From contig NZ_JBGAFX010000003.1 of the NCBI RefSeq assembly GCF_044227025.1, positions 434,001 through 498,000 of the forward strand: a stretch of 64,000 nt of DNA. The letters run 5' to 3'. The position numbers and the translations under genes are program-made. The stretch is from Dokdonella_A sp044227025 (GTDB taxonomy: Bacteria; Pseudomonadota; Gammaproteobacteria; Xanthomonadales; Rhodanobacteraceae). The notes below the pieces were generated by a model. It was not told where the DNA came from and did no database searches. It saw nothing but the letters and a program-made list of their open reading frames with translations. Positions within the stretch are counted from its first letter, which is position 1, and each line of letters starts with the position of its first letter. Shown piece after piece: positions 1 to 9,699 of this stretch.

Positions 1-178
1 GCGCGGCCGCTTCGGGCGTCGCCAGGATCTGCTCGAGCGACGGCTTGAGGCTCGCCGCTGCGAACACCAGCAGGTCGTCCGCTTTCGCCGTCAGCGCAAC
101 CAACAGCAGGCAGCCGAGGATCAGGCGACCGACGAGACGCCCGGGACGGGCCGCAGGGGCGGACGAGCGGGAGGTCAT
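1..178 (-). CDS. modA: Molybdate ABC transporter substrate-binding protein ModA (5' part only)
   Basis: The first 59 codons of a gene that runs off the left edge. The start at 178-176 is followed by a basic N-terminus, a hydrophobic segment (LILGCLLLVALTA) and a likely cleavage at AKA-DD, then LLVFAAASLKPSLEQI, the characteristic beginning of mature ModA proteins. ModA is the periplasmic binding protein that captures molybdate or tungstate for the ModBC importer. The gene is divergent from a ModE-like regulator, and a palindromic ModE-type site lies between them, which supports repression when molybdate is plentiful. The ligand-binding residues lie outside the window, so identity rests on the N-terminal signature and on the neighbour. 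Confidence 0.8.
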   Translation of the reverse strand, partial: MTSRSSAPAARPGRLVGRLILGCLLLVALTAKADDLLVFAAASLKPSLEQILATPEAAA

Positions 179-194
179 CGAGCACGCTCCGGTA

Positions 195-218
195 CGATAT
201 GTTCAACGAAACATATCG
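195..218. promoter_or_regulatory. ModE-type operator between modA and the ModE-like gene
   Basis: A perfect inverted repeat with 9-bp arms, CGATATGTT at 195-203 and AACATATCG at 210-218, separated by 6 bases. The enterobacterial ModE site also has CG-TATA-rich arms around a 6-base spacer, so both geometry and sequence fit. It sits 17 bp upstream of the modA start codon and 31 bp upstream of the chosen regulator start, and so could repress modA and autoregulate the regulator. It overlaps an in-frame upstream ATG at 199, which is one reason to reject that ATG as the regulator start. Confidence 0.75.
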
Positions 219-249
219 CTTCCTGCGCCAACGCGCGAGCATCGCCGGC

Positions 250-612
250 ATGAACAAGCGCGCAAAGACTCCACCGATCCATCTGCGCGTGACGCCAGTG
301 CCCGGCGTTGCGCTGGGCCCCGGCAAGGCCGACCTGCTCGCCGGGATCCGCGAGACGGGTTCGATCGCCGCCGCGGGTCGGCGCATGCGCATGAGCTACC
401 GGCGTGCATGGCAACTCGTCGAGGAGCTCAACCGCAGCTTCCGAGGCCCGCTCGTCGAGGCGAGCAAGGGCGGCAGTGGCGGCGGTGGCGCGCGCCTTAC
501 GCGCCTCGGCAAGGCCGTGCTTGAGCGCTACGCTCGCATGCATGCGGCCGCAAACGCCTCGGTGGCCGCCGACGTCGCGGCCCTGCGGCGTCTCGTCGCA
601 CGCGACGACTGA
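250..612 (+). CDS. ModE-like winged-helix regulator, DNA-binding domain only
   Basis: A 120-residue protein made only of the ModE N-terminal winged helix. KADLLAGIRETGSIAAAGRRMRMSYRRAWQL contains the first helices and recognition helix, followed by a wing rich in Gly and an ARLTRLGKAVLERY segment. Classical ModE (about 260 residues) carries C-terminal Mop domains that bind molybdate; none is present here, so this version must sense metal another way or act constitutively. The start at 250 is preferred to the in-frame ATG at 199 because that one lies inside the operator. Divergent from modA, which makes molybdate uptake the likely target. The family is clear; the effector is unknown. Confidence 0.8.
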   Translation: MNKRAKTPPIHLRVTPVPGVALGPGKADLLAGIRETGSIAAAGRRMRMSYRRAWQLVEELNRSFRGPLVEASKGGSGGGGARLTRLGKAVLERYARMHAAANASVAADVAALRRLVARDD

Positions 613-783
613 CCGCGCGACATCCGACCGCAGCGTTGCACGCGGCGTTTTGCAGCGCCGTACCGATTTGTTCGTGGGAGCATGCGAACAGCGCGATCGG
701 TCATGACGCGAGAACGAGCGGTCATTTCCTCCACGGCGCACCGCATCGCAACCTGTTTCGCACCCCCAGGGAACAACGAAGCC

Positions 784-1977
784 ATGAACCAGCGAAGCCT
801 GCCTGCGGCGATCGCGTTGCTGCTCGCTGCTGCAGCCGGACCGGCGAGCGCGTACGACCTCGAAGACTGGCCGGTGCACTACACCTTCGGCGACGGCACC
901 GACATCGGCCTGACCGGCGTCTACCGCTACGACATCAATGAATTCAGTGACGACCGCCGGCCGAACGGGAGCGAGACGTTCGCGGACGCGCACACGAACC
1001 GGCGCAAGGAGCTCGGCCTCGTCCTCAAGAAGAAGGGTGTCTACGACGCGATCGTCGACTACGAATTCCAGGGCAAGGCCTGGCTCGACACCAACCTGCG
1101 CGTGCAGTCCAAGCCGTTCGTCGGCCGCGACATCGGCGCGTTCCGTTTCGGCTATTCGAAGACGCCGGTGTCGTTCGAAGGCGTGACCGGGACGAAGGCG
1201 ACCTCGTTCCTCGAGCTTGCGCTGCCGGCGCAGGCGATCTTCGAAGGTCGCCGCACCGGCATCGACTGGCAGTTCGAGCGCCCGGCGTACATCGCGAACG
1301 TCGGCTACTACTGGGGGCAGGACCTGCTCGGCGACAACGACGGCACGACGTTCGCAGGACGCTTCGCATGGACGCCGCACAAGGCCGACGGCGACGTGAT
1401 CCACCTCGGCATCGCCGCATCGCGCGAGGATCGCGACGGCACCACCGACGGTCGCGGCGTGTACCACGACCCGGGCGTGCGCATCGGTACGCCACCGGAG
1501 ACCGGACTGACGCCGGTGCGGCTGGTCGACACGGGAGCGCTGGCGAAGGCCGATCGCGTCGACCGCAGCGGCCTCGAGGCGCTGTGGATCCACGGGCCGT
1601 GGTCGGTGCAGGGCGAGCTGCTGCGCGCGGACGTGTCGCGTTTCGGCGGCAATCCCGACTTCAGCACGCGTGGTGGCTACGTGTTCGGCAGCTGGGTGCT
1701 GACCGGCGAATCGCGCCCGTACAGCGGCGGCAATACCGGCAACCTCAAGCCGAAGGGGAAATGGGGCGCGTGGGAGCTGCTGCTGCGCTACAGCGAGCTC
1801 GATCTCGACGACGGTGCGGTGCAGGGCGGCAAGGAGCGCGACTGGACGCTCGGCGCGAACTGGTACCTGACCCAGCACTTCAAGGTCCAGGCGAACTACA
1901 TCCAGGCGATCAGCGACAAGGGCAATCTTCCGCTCGATCCGCGCATCTTCGAGCTGCGCGCGCAGATCTATTTCTGA
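784..1977 (+). CDS. OprP/OprO-family outer membrane porin
   Basis: A 397-residue outer membrane beta-barrel of the phosphate/polyphosphate-selective porin type (Porin_O_P). A signal peptide (about residues 1-22, ending ASA before YDLED) precedes alternating hydrophobic and aromatic strands such as GAFRFGYSKTPVSFEG, WDLLLRYSELDLDDG-like segments near the C-terminus, and a terminal Phe (RAQIYF), the usual signal for barrel assembly. The start at 784 is chosen over upstream Met codons because it directly precedes the signal peptide. The stop overlaps the convergent hydrolase gene by 10 bases. Lying next to molybdate genes, it could pass oxyanions in general. Substrate specificity cannot be read from the sequence. 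Confidence 0.8.
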   Translation: MNQRSLPAAIALLLAAAAGPASAYDLEDWPVHYTFGDGTDIGLTGVYRYDINEFSDDRRPNGSETFADAHTNRRKELGLVLKKKGVYDAIVDYEFQGKAWLDTNLRVQSKPFVGRDIGAFRFGYSKTPVSFEGVTGTKATSFLELALPAQAIFEGRRTGIDWQFERPAYIANVGYYWGQDLLGDNDGTTFAGRFAWTPHKADGDVIHLGIAASREDRDGTTDGRGVYHDPGVRIGTPPETGLTPVRLVDTGALAKADRVDRSGLEALWIHGPWSVQGELLRADVSRFGGNPDFSTRGGYVFGSWVLTGESRPYSGGNTGNLKPKGKWGAWELLLRYSELDLDDGAVQGGKERDWTLGANWYLTQHFKVQANYIQAISDKGNLPLDPRIFELRAQIYF

Positions 1978-3185
1978 CGCGGCGTAGGCCGCGGCGACGC
2001 AATCCATTCGCGCAGGCGCGCAAGAACACGCGCGTCCACCAGCAGGTCCATGTGGCCGAGACTGGTGAACACGTGGCGCCGGTCGGCGGGCAGTCGCAGC
2101 ATCCGCCGCGGATCCTCGTCCTCGCCGAGCGCGCTCGGTACCGGCACCAGGCCGTCGCCGATCCAGCGCGCACGCGCGCCGGTCGCGCGTGCGGAGCGTG
2201 TAGCCGCCGCGACGTACCAGCGCACGCGCCCGGCGAATGGCAAGTCGGCGCTGCTCGATTCGCCCTTGTCGCGATCGACGTCGCTGGCCCACCCTTCGCG
2301 CAGGTCCTTGACGCCGGCACTGCGCGTCTCGGCGATGCTCGCAAGCGGGCGCGTGAACGGCGCCGCTGCGAGCAGGGCGCTGAGTGAACCACCCCAGCGT
2401 TCCAGCGGAGCGCCGAGGTGCGGCGTGCCGAGGCAGATCACCTGATCGAGAGCGCCTGCCCAATTGAAGCCGTGCCGTTGCGCATGCTCGCACGCGGCGC
2501 GGCAGACCAGGCCGCCCATGCTGTGACCGACCAGTACGATGCGACGAAGCGCCGCTGCATGTGCTTCATGCAGCGCCTGCAACAACAGTGAAAGATCCCT
2601 GCCGTTGGCGGAAATGCGCCGACCGCTGTTGTAGCGCAGGTACGTGGCATGGCCGAGGCCGTCGGCTTCGAGGCGGGCGCCGAAGCTGTCGCCACGCGCA
2701 TCGCGCCATTGCAGGTCGTTCATGCCGAGCCCGTGCACGAACACGAGCAGGGTGCCGCCGGCCGCCGCGAGCGCGGCGCCGAGGTCGGGCGAACGCGGGT
2801 CGAGTTCGCGTCCATCGCGGCACAGGCGCATGTCCAGCGCCAGCGGATTCGCGTCGGACTCGAGGTGATCGCCGATCGCCCCGTTCAGCGCGCTCAGCCA
2901 GGCCAGTTGCGACGGGTTGACGCGTTCGCGCGCGGGCTCGCGCGAAGCATTGCGTTCGAGCAAGGCGAGCGCACCATCCGTCGTGCGGCGGGTCACCTGC
3001 GCGACGTCGCGCACGCGCGCGTAGGTGAAACCGGTGACGCGCGCCACCACGCCGCCGAATGGAACGAAGCGCGCAACGCTTCCGACGATCGCCAGGTGCA
3101 TGCCCTCGACCGTGTCGACCGCGCCAAGCAGGCCGTCGCCGGCGAGCCGCGCGGTGCCCTGCAACCACTGCATGCGTGTCTTCAT
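1968..3185 (-). CDS. Alpha/beta-hydrolase, lipase/esterase-like
   Basis: A 405-residue protein with an alpha/beta-hydrolase core. An oxyanion-hole segment FVHGLGMND lies at about residues 149-156 and the nucleophile elbow GHSMGG puts Ser at about 222. Candidate acid (WIGDGLVPVP) and His (TSLGHMDLL) residues lie near the C-terminus. About 140 residues precede the core and include hydrophobic glycine-rich stretches (GLLGAVDTVEGMHLAIVGSVARFVPFGG) that may associate with membrane. There is no obvious signal peptide. The start at 3185 has CAGGTG just upstream; longer in-frame extension to 3326 is less likely. Family members act as lipases, esterases or PGAP1-like hydrolases. Substrate unknown. Its stop overlaps that of the convergent porin. 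Confidence 0.7.
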   Translation of the reverse strand: MKTRMQWLQGTARLAGDGLLGAVDTVEGMHLAIVGSVARFVPFGGVVARVTGFTYARVRDVAQVTRRTTDGALALLERNASREPARERVNPSQLAWLSALNGAIGDHLESDANPLALDMRLCRDGRELDPRSPDLGAALAAAGGTLLVFVHGLGMNDLQWRDARGDSFGARLEADGLGHATYLRYNSGRRISANGRDLSLLLQALHEAHAAALRRIVLVGHSMGGLVCRAACEHAQRHGFNWAGALDQVICLGTPHLGAPLERWGGSLSALLAAAPFTRPLASIAETRSAGVKDLREGWASDVDRDKGESSSADLPFAGRVRWYVAAATRSARATGARARWIGDGLVPVPSALGEDEDPRRMLRLPADRRHVFTSLGHMDLLVDARVLARLREWIASPRPTPRQK

Positions 3186-3314
3186 GCGCACCTGTATGCC
3201 ATCGATGATTGGAGCAAGTGCACGAAAAAGACGGGCTTGAGAAACATGACTTCCGGCAGGGTGCCAAGGGTCACCCAACCTGTCGCATGCGCAACCTCTA
3301 AACGTTTGCGCGAT

Positions 3315-3337
3315 GGTGTGCATCACAGTTGCACACC
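3315..3337. promoter_or_regulatory. Perfect inverted repeat upstream of yggN-like gene
   Basis: GGTGTGCA (3315-3322) and TGCACACC (3330-3337) form 8-bp arms with a 7-base spacer, ending 15 bases before the ATG and just ahead of the GGGAGG ribosome-binding site. It could be an operator or an mRNA hairpin affecting translation. No regulator can be named. Confidence 0.4.
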
Positions 3338-3352
3338 CACGGGAGGATTGCC

Positions 3353-4114
3353 ATGGTTCGTCTGGTTTGCGGTATCGCGCTGGCGCTGGCCGGCATTTGC
3401 ACGGCGCATGCGGACATCGACCTGCACGGCGCGGACTGCGGTCTGCACAGTGACTACTCGCTCGACATCAAGCCGGACGCGCTGGTGTTCACGCGCCGCG
3501 ACGGCCATCCGGTCGATATCGCGATCGCCGGCGGCAGCCTGCGCCTCGATGGACGTTCGGTGGCGATCGGCGCGGCGGATCGCCAGCGCCTGCTCGACAT
3601 CGAGCACGGCGTGCGGGAGGCGCTGCCCGAGGTCAAGGCGATCGCGCACGAAGCGATCGCGATCGCGTTCGAGGCGGTGGCCGAAGTGTCCGCCGCGTTC
3701 GCCAAGGACGGCGATGCCGCGCGTGCGAGCGCCCAGCATCTGGCCCGCAGCGCGCACGAGCTGGATCTGCGCATCGATGCCAGCGACAGCCTCGCCGGCT
3801 GGAAGAACGGCGAGATGGACCGCATCATCGAACAGGCGGTCGGCACCCTGGTCGGCGAGGTCGTCGGCAACGTCGCCGGGCAGGCGATCAGCGTGGCCCT
3901 TAGCGGCGACGAGAAGGCCGCCGCCGAACTCGAGGCGCGCGCGGACGGCATCGACAAGAAGGTCGACCGCATCGTCGAACGGCGCAGCCACGAACTCGAA
4001 CGGCGCGCAAAGGGCTTGTGCCCGCGCCTGCACCTGCTCGCACGCCTCGGATCCGAGCTGGATGTGCGCCTTGCGGATGGCAAGCGGCTCGACCTCGTGC
4101 GCATGGACGATTGA
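3353..4114 (+). CDS. YggN-like DUF2884 exported protein
   Basis: A 253-residue predicted periplasmic protein with a clear signal peptide (residues 1-20, ALAGICTAHA-D). The mature part begins with a Cys-containing HGADCGLHSDYSLDIKPDALVFTRRDG segment typical of DUF2884/YggN proteins. It continues into a long acidic-basic helical middle (EVKAIAHEAIAIAFEAVAEVSAAF) and closes with a second Cys region (KGLCPRLHLLARLGSELDVRLADGKRLDLV). The start at 3353 follows a strong GGGAGG site. Function is not known for the family. A 9-bp perfect stem lies just after the stop. Convergent neighbours are absent; RecQ follows on the same strand about 100 bases later. Confidence 0.7.
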   Translation: MVRLVCGIALALAGICTAHADIDLHGADCGLHSDYSLDIKPDALVFTRRDGHPVDIAIAGGSLRLDGRSVAIGAADRQRLLDIEHGVREALPEVKAIAHEAIAIAFEAVAEVSAAFAKDGDAARASAQHLARSAHELDLRIDASDSLAGWKNGEMDRIIEQAVGTLVGEVVGNVAGQAISVALSGDEKAAAELEARADGIDKKVDRIVERRSHELERRAKGLCPRLHLLARLGSELDVRLADGKRLDLVRMDD

Positions 4115-4119
4115 GCGCT

Positions 4120-4140
4120 CGACGCGCGATCCGCGCGTCG
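4120..4140. terminator. Hairpin after the yggN-like gene
   Basis: A 9-bp perfect stem (CGACGCGCG / CGCGCGTCG) with a 3-base loop starts 6 bases past the stop codon. There is no T-tract, so it may be a weak terminator or an RNA-stabilising stem. Confidence 0.35.
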
Positions 4141-4210
4141 TGCCGGTCGAAGGTGACTTCGATCGGAGCGCCGGCGCCCCGTGCGGACGGCGCGCTTGGT
4201 AGCATGGCGG

Positions 4211-6031
<1,821 letters not shown>

Positions 6032-6109
6032 TTCGGCGCGCGATGTCCAAATCCGCCGTGGTTCGACGTTCCTCGCTTGCGTCGGGGCATGTGCCCCACG
6101 GGAGCTGCC

Positions 6110-7576
6110 ATGAACGATTCCACCACGACCTCGCGTCCAAACCACTCGCGCCTGCGACCGCTCGCGCTCGGCATTGCCGCCTGCCTGGCCGTCTCGGCCC
6201 TGCCGTTGCATGCAGAGCCGCGCCTTGACGTGCTGCGCGAGCGCGTTGCCGACGGCCGCATCGTCCTGCCCCCAGGCACGTTCGAGCGCATCGAGGCGAC
6301 CCTGTCGCGCCCGGCACCGGTGCCGGCAGCGACCACGCGCTTCGTCACCAACTGCAACGACAGCGGTGCCGGCAGCCTGCGCGACACGATCGGTGCCGCC
6401 GATACCGACGACACGATCGACCTGACCCAGCTCACCTGCAGCCGCATCACGCTGACCAGCGGCGAGATCGTGTTCGGCCAGGCCAACCTGGCGATCCAGG
6501 GAGCGGGCTCCGGCCGGATCACGATCGACGGAGGCCTGAGCAGTGGCATCTTCGTCGGCCTCGGCAGCGGCACCTTCGAGGTCGGCGGGGTGTCGATGGA
6601 GAACGGGTTCAAGTACCGCAGCGACGCCACCGCACTCGGCGGCTGCGTGCAGGTGCAGGGCAACGTCGTGCTTGACGACGTGCAGATGCGCAACTGCAAC
6701 GCGCTGAGCACCGGCAATCGCTCCGCGCTGGGCGGCGCGGTATGGGCGCAAGGTCAGGTGCTGCTGCAGAACAGCGTCATCACGGGCAGCATGGCGAAGG
6801 CGACCGGCTTCGGCTATGCCAGCGGTGGCGGCGTGTATGCGCGCAATGGCTTCGTGTCCAAATACAGCACGATTTCCAACAATGTCGCGATCAGCGAGAG
6901 CGCGACGCCGACGTTTGGTGGCGGCGTCTTCGTCTGGAATGGCGGCCTCATCGTCGGCTCGACGATCTCAGCCAACCAGGCAGCGCGCATGGGCGGCATC
7001 GCGACCAAGGGTGCGTCGACCTACACGCTGAGCATGGTCAACAGCACGGTGTCTGGCAACGTCGCCAACCGCTTCGGCGGTATCTTCGCAGTCCAGAAGC
7101 TCAATCTGTACAACAGCACGATCGCGTTCAACACCTCGCACGAGTGGGATACGGGCGCCGGCTACTACCTCGGCGCCGGCGTGCACATCAGCGTTGCCGG
7201 CGAGATGGACAGCACGATCATTGCCAACAACGTGAACACCGGCGCACCTGCGGCGTTCCCGACCGCGGACCTTACCGGCAAGCCGGGTTCGGGATTCAAC
7301 GGCGGGCACAACAACGTAGGCCTGTGCGGCGCGCCGTGCCCGAACGACACCACGCATGAAGACCCCGGCCTGCATCCATTGCAGGACAACGGCGGCCGCA
7401 CGCGCACGCATGTGCCGACACCGGGCCAATGGGACACCTTCGGTGGCAGCAACGTGCTCGGCTGGACGTGGGACCAGCGCGGTCCCGGCTTCCCGCGACA
7501 GTCGCCCGGCGACTGGCCCGAGATCGGCGCGTTGCAGATCAACTCGGACATCATCCTGGCGAACGGATTCAACTAG
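6110..7576 (+). CDS. Exported right-handed beta-helix protein (choice-of-anchor Q type)
   Basis: A 488-residue secreted protein. The signal peptide ends at about residue 37 (LPLHA-EP). A CSLREA-like segment (NDSGAGSLRDTIGAADTDD) opens a parallel beta-helix of repeated Asn-, Ser- and Thr-rich rungs such as NSTVSGNVANRFGGI and YNSTIAFN. The end of the helix carries the choice-of-anchor Q features NNVGLCG, LQDNGGRTRTHVP and DQRGPGFPR. In other bacteria such domains precede varied surface-anchoring tails. Here the protein ends SDIILANGFN, resembling the tails of two other exported proteins in this window. A small GGGGCA/TGCCCC hairpin lies just before the GGGAG ribosome-binding site. Ligand and partner are unknown. 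Confidence 0.75.
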   Translation: MNDSTTTSRPNHSRLRPLALGIAACLAVSALPLHAEPRLDVLRERVADGRIVLPPGTFERIEATLSRPAPVPAATTRFVTNCNDSGAGSLRDTIGAADTDDTIDLTQLTCSRITLTSGEIVFGQANLAIQGAGSGRITIDGGLSSGIFVGLGSGTFEVGGVSMENGFKYRSDATALGGCVQVQGNVVLDDVQMRNCNALSTGNRSALGGAVWAQGQVLLQNSVITGSMAKATGFGYASGGGVYARNGFVSKYSTISNNVAISESATPTFGGGVFVWNGGLIVGSTISANQAARMGGIATKGASTYTLSMVNSTVSGNVANRFGGIFAVQKLNLYNSTIAFNTSHEWDTGAGYYLGAGVHISVAGEMDSTIIANNVNTGAPAAFPTADLTGKPGSGFNGGHNNVGLCGAPCPNDTTHEDPGLHPLQDNGGRTRTHVPTPGQWDTFGGSNVLGWTWDQRGPGFPRQSPGDWPEIGALQINSDIILANGFN

Positions 7577-7607
7577 TCCGAGGCGCTGGGGACAACTGGA
7601 TTCTGCT

Positions 7608-7635
7608 CGTCATTCCCGCTTGCGCGGGGATGACG
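7608..7635. repeat. Dispersed short palindrome (REP-like)
   Basis: CGTCATTCCCGC and GCGGGGATGACG pair over 12 positions (one G-T) around a TTGC loop, 32 bases past the beta-helix gene. This ATTCCCGC/GCGGGGAT form is a common intergenic repeat in proteobacteria and may also end transcription. The rest of the 200-base gap to the next gene shows nothing else that I can identify. Confidence 0.55.
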
Positions 7636-7777
7636 GTCGGACTCGAAGGCCCGCTCGCGACAGGAAACCAGCGATGCCCGCGAAGCAGGCAAGTCTGCTT
7701 GTCCTTCCGCAGGAGCGGCAATGAACACAATGACGGCAATCGGTTTGTCGCCGTGTTCAAAACCGTCGTTGCACAGG

Positions 7778-8014
7778 CTACGCGAAGCGCTTGCGATGCT
7801 CGTCGGCGATCCAGGCGGCATCCACTTCGCCGTTGAAGCCGACGATTGCGTCGATGTCGCAATACGGGCAGAGCGCGGTTTCGCCACCCGACCCCTCGTC
7901 AACCCATTCGGTGATTCGGGATGGAGCGAACTCCTTCAAGCAGTACAGGCAGACCGCAATCCGACTGTCGCCGAGGGCCTTTCGATTGAATGACGCGTCG
8001 GAAGTTCTTGGCAT
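7778..8014 (-). CDS. Small zinc-ribbon-like protein with two CxxC pairs
   Basis: A 78-residue protein with CLYC at about residues 22-25 and CPYC at about 49-52, spaced as in a zinc ribbon (TALCPYCDIDAIVGF). The hydrophobic VGFNGEVDAAWIADEHRKRF tail suggests a compact soluble fold. There is no signal peptide, so it is probably cytoplasmic. The start at 8014 is the only Met that places the first CxxC within a full domain. No function is known to me. It stands alone between convergent neighbours. The 245 bases between it and the NodT-type gene hold no recognisable gene. Confidence 0.65.
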   Translation of the reverse strand: MPRTSDASFNRKALGDSRIAVCLYCLKEFAPSRITEWVDEGSGGETALCPYCDIDAIVGFNGEVDAAWIADEHRKRFA

Positions 8015-8259
8015 GAGACCTGACCTCGGGCGAAGAATGCCGCGAGTTCCGGCCGTCCCGCCGCGGAGAGTCGGATCAGCGCGGACCAGGTGATGCGGGT
8101 GGAAGCCGGGCGATGTGGCGCATCGTGCGCGGACCCGCCGAGTGCGGTCAAGCAAGCCGGGAATGCGCGCTCGGGCGGGGCAGGCGGAGGCGCTTGATGC
8201 AGTTCGGTTAGACTGGCGGGGGCCGTCGACGGCGGCCGCTGTCCTGGTCATCTTCCTGC

Positions 8260-9699
8260 ATGCCGATCCACAGCACGACGGTTCCCGCGCGCAACCCGCG
8301 TCGTCGAAATGCACGCTTCGCCTTCGCGCTGGCCCCGGCGCTCGCGCTGGCGGCTTGCGCGGTCGCGCCGTTGCCGCGCCTGCCGGATGAAACGCCGGTG
8401 CGCTGGCAGCAGGCCAGAAGCGCCGCGCAGGCACCGGCTGCGGACCTGCGTGGCTGGTGGAAGGCATTCAACGATCCGCAACTGGACCGGCTGGTCGAGG
8501 CGGCGTTGAGCGACAACCTCGGCATCGCGCAGGCTGCGGTGCGCATCGAGGGTGCGCGCACCCTCGACCGGCACCATGATGCGGCGTTCCTGCCGCAGTT
8601 CGGTTTCCGCACCTATGCCGAACCGACGCCCGACAGCAGCGCGAGTTATTTCCAGGCCGGCTTCGACGCGAAGTGGGAGTTCGGCCTGTTTGGTCGCGCA
8701 CAGAGCCAGGCGCGGGTCAGCGCGGGCGACCTTGGCATCGCCGAGGCCGAGGAGCAGGCGGCACGCGTGAGCGTCGTCGCCGAAGTGGTGCGCAGCTATG
8801 TGGAACTGCGCACCGCGCAACATCGTCGGTCGTTGCTTGCGCTGTTGTCCGAAACCGCGCAGGCGCGCCGCGCGCTGGTGGTTACGCGCGAACAACTGCG
8901 CCTCGCTTCCGCGACCGACGTCGCGCAGGCGAGCGCGCAGGCGAGCGCCGCGCGCGCCGCGCTGGCCGGGCCGGACGCGGCGATCGTGCGCGCGCGCCAG
9001 CAATTGTCGGCCTTGCTCGGCCGCAGCGGCGCCGCCGACGACATCGCAGCCGACCCCGCTGCAGCGATGCCCGGCGTATCGGCCTTCGCGATCGACACCT
9101 TGCCGGCCGACCTCGTGCGCACGCGCCCGGAGATCCGGCGCGCCGAATTCGAGGTGCTGAAGAAGGCCGGCGAACTCGGACTCGCGCATGCCGACCTGTT
9201 TCCGCGCATCGGCCTCGGCGGTGCGCTTACCTATGCGGCCAAGGTCATCGGCCACACGCGCCTGTCGGATGCGGACGGCATCGTCACGTTCGGGCCGGCG
9301 ATCGACATCCCGCTGTTCGACTGGGGTGCGCGGCATGCGGTCGAACAGGCGCGCGATGCGGAGCTGCAGGCGAGCCTGCTCGCCTACCGCCAGGCCGTGC
9401 TCGACGGTGTCGCCGAAGTCGAGAGCGCGCTCGCCGCGCTGCATGCGCAGGTCGAGCGTGGCGCATTGCTCGAGCAGACGTTGCCGGCGCTGGACAAGGC
9501 GGTCGCGGGCGCGGCCACGCTGCGGCGGCTCGGGCTCGCCGATGGCGCCGATCTCGCGGCGGCGACCGGGGCGAAAGTGGAAGCCGAACTGGAACTTGCG
9601 CAGGCGCAGCAGGAACGCAGCCTCGCCTTCATCGCGCTGTACAAGGCGCTCGGTGGCGCGCCACTGCCGGCAACGGCGGCGGCGGAGCGCACGCCGTGA
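8260..9699 (+). CDS. NodT-family outer membrane efflux lipoprotein
   Basis: A 479-residue TolC-like outer membrane factor of the NodT/OprM group. The lipobox ALAAC places the lipidated Cys at residue 33. WWKAFNDPQLDRLVEAAL, the usual start of the first repeat, follows. The two helical repeats include RARQQLSALLGRSG and LPADLVRTRPEIRRAEFEVLKKAGELGLAHADLFPRIGLGGA. It forms the outer membrane channel of tripartite exporters. Its stop overlaps the GTG start of the permease gene by 3 bases (GTGA), so it heads a four-gene operon with permease, ATPase and adaptor. Being the first gene in such an ABC exporter operon is a little unusual. Confidence 0.92.
   Translation: MPIHSTTVPARNPRRRNARFAFALAPALALAACAVAPLPRLPDETPVRWQQARSAAQAPAADLRGWWKAFNDPQLDRLVEAALSDNLGIAQAAVRIEGARTLDRHHDAAFLPQFGFRTYAEPTPDSSASYFQAGFDAKWEFGLFGRAQSQARVSAGDLGIAEAEEQAARVSVVAEVVRSYVELRTAQHRRSLLALLSETAQARRALVVTREQLRLASATDVAQASAQASAARAALAGPDAAIVRARQQLSALLGRSGAADDIAADPAAAMPGVSAFAIDTLPADLVRTRPEIRRAEFEVLKKAGELGLAHADLFPRIGLGGALTYAAKVIGHTRLSDADGIVTFGPAIDIPLFDWGARHAVEQARDAELQASLLAYRQAVLDGVAEVESALAALHAQVERGALLEQTLPALDKAVAGAATLRRLGLADGADLAAATGAKVEAELELAQAQQERSLAFIALYKALGGAPLPATAAAERTP

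Noticed and set aside
175..2493. Long minus-strand open frame of 772 residues
   Set aside because: Arg/Ala-rich shadow in high-GC DNA. It overlaps the ModE-like and porin genes, which have clear families.
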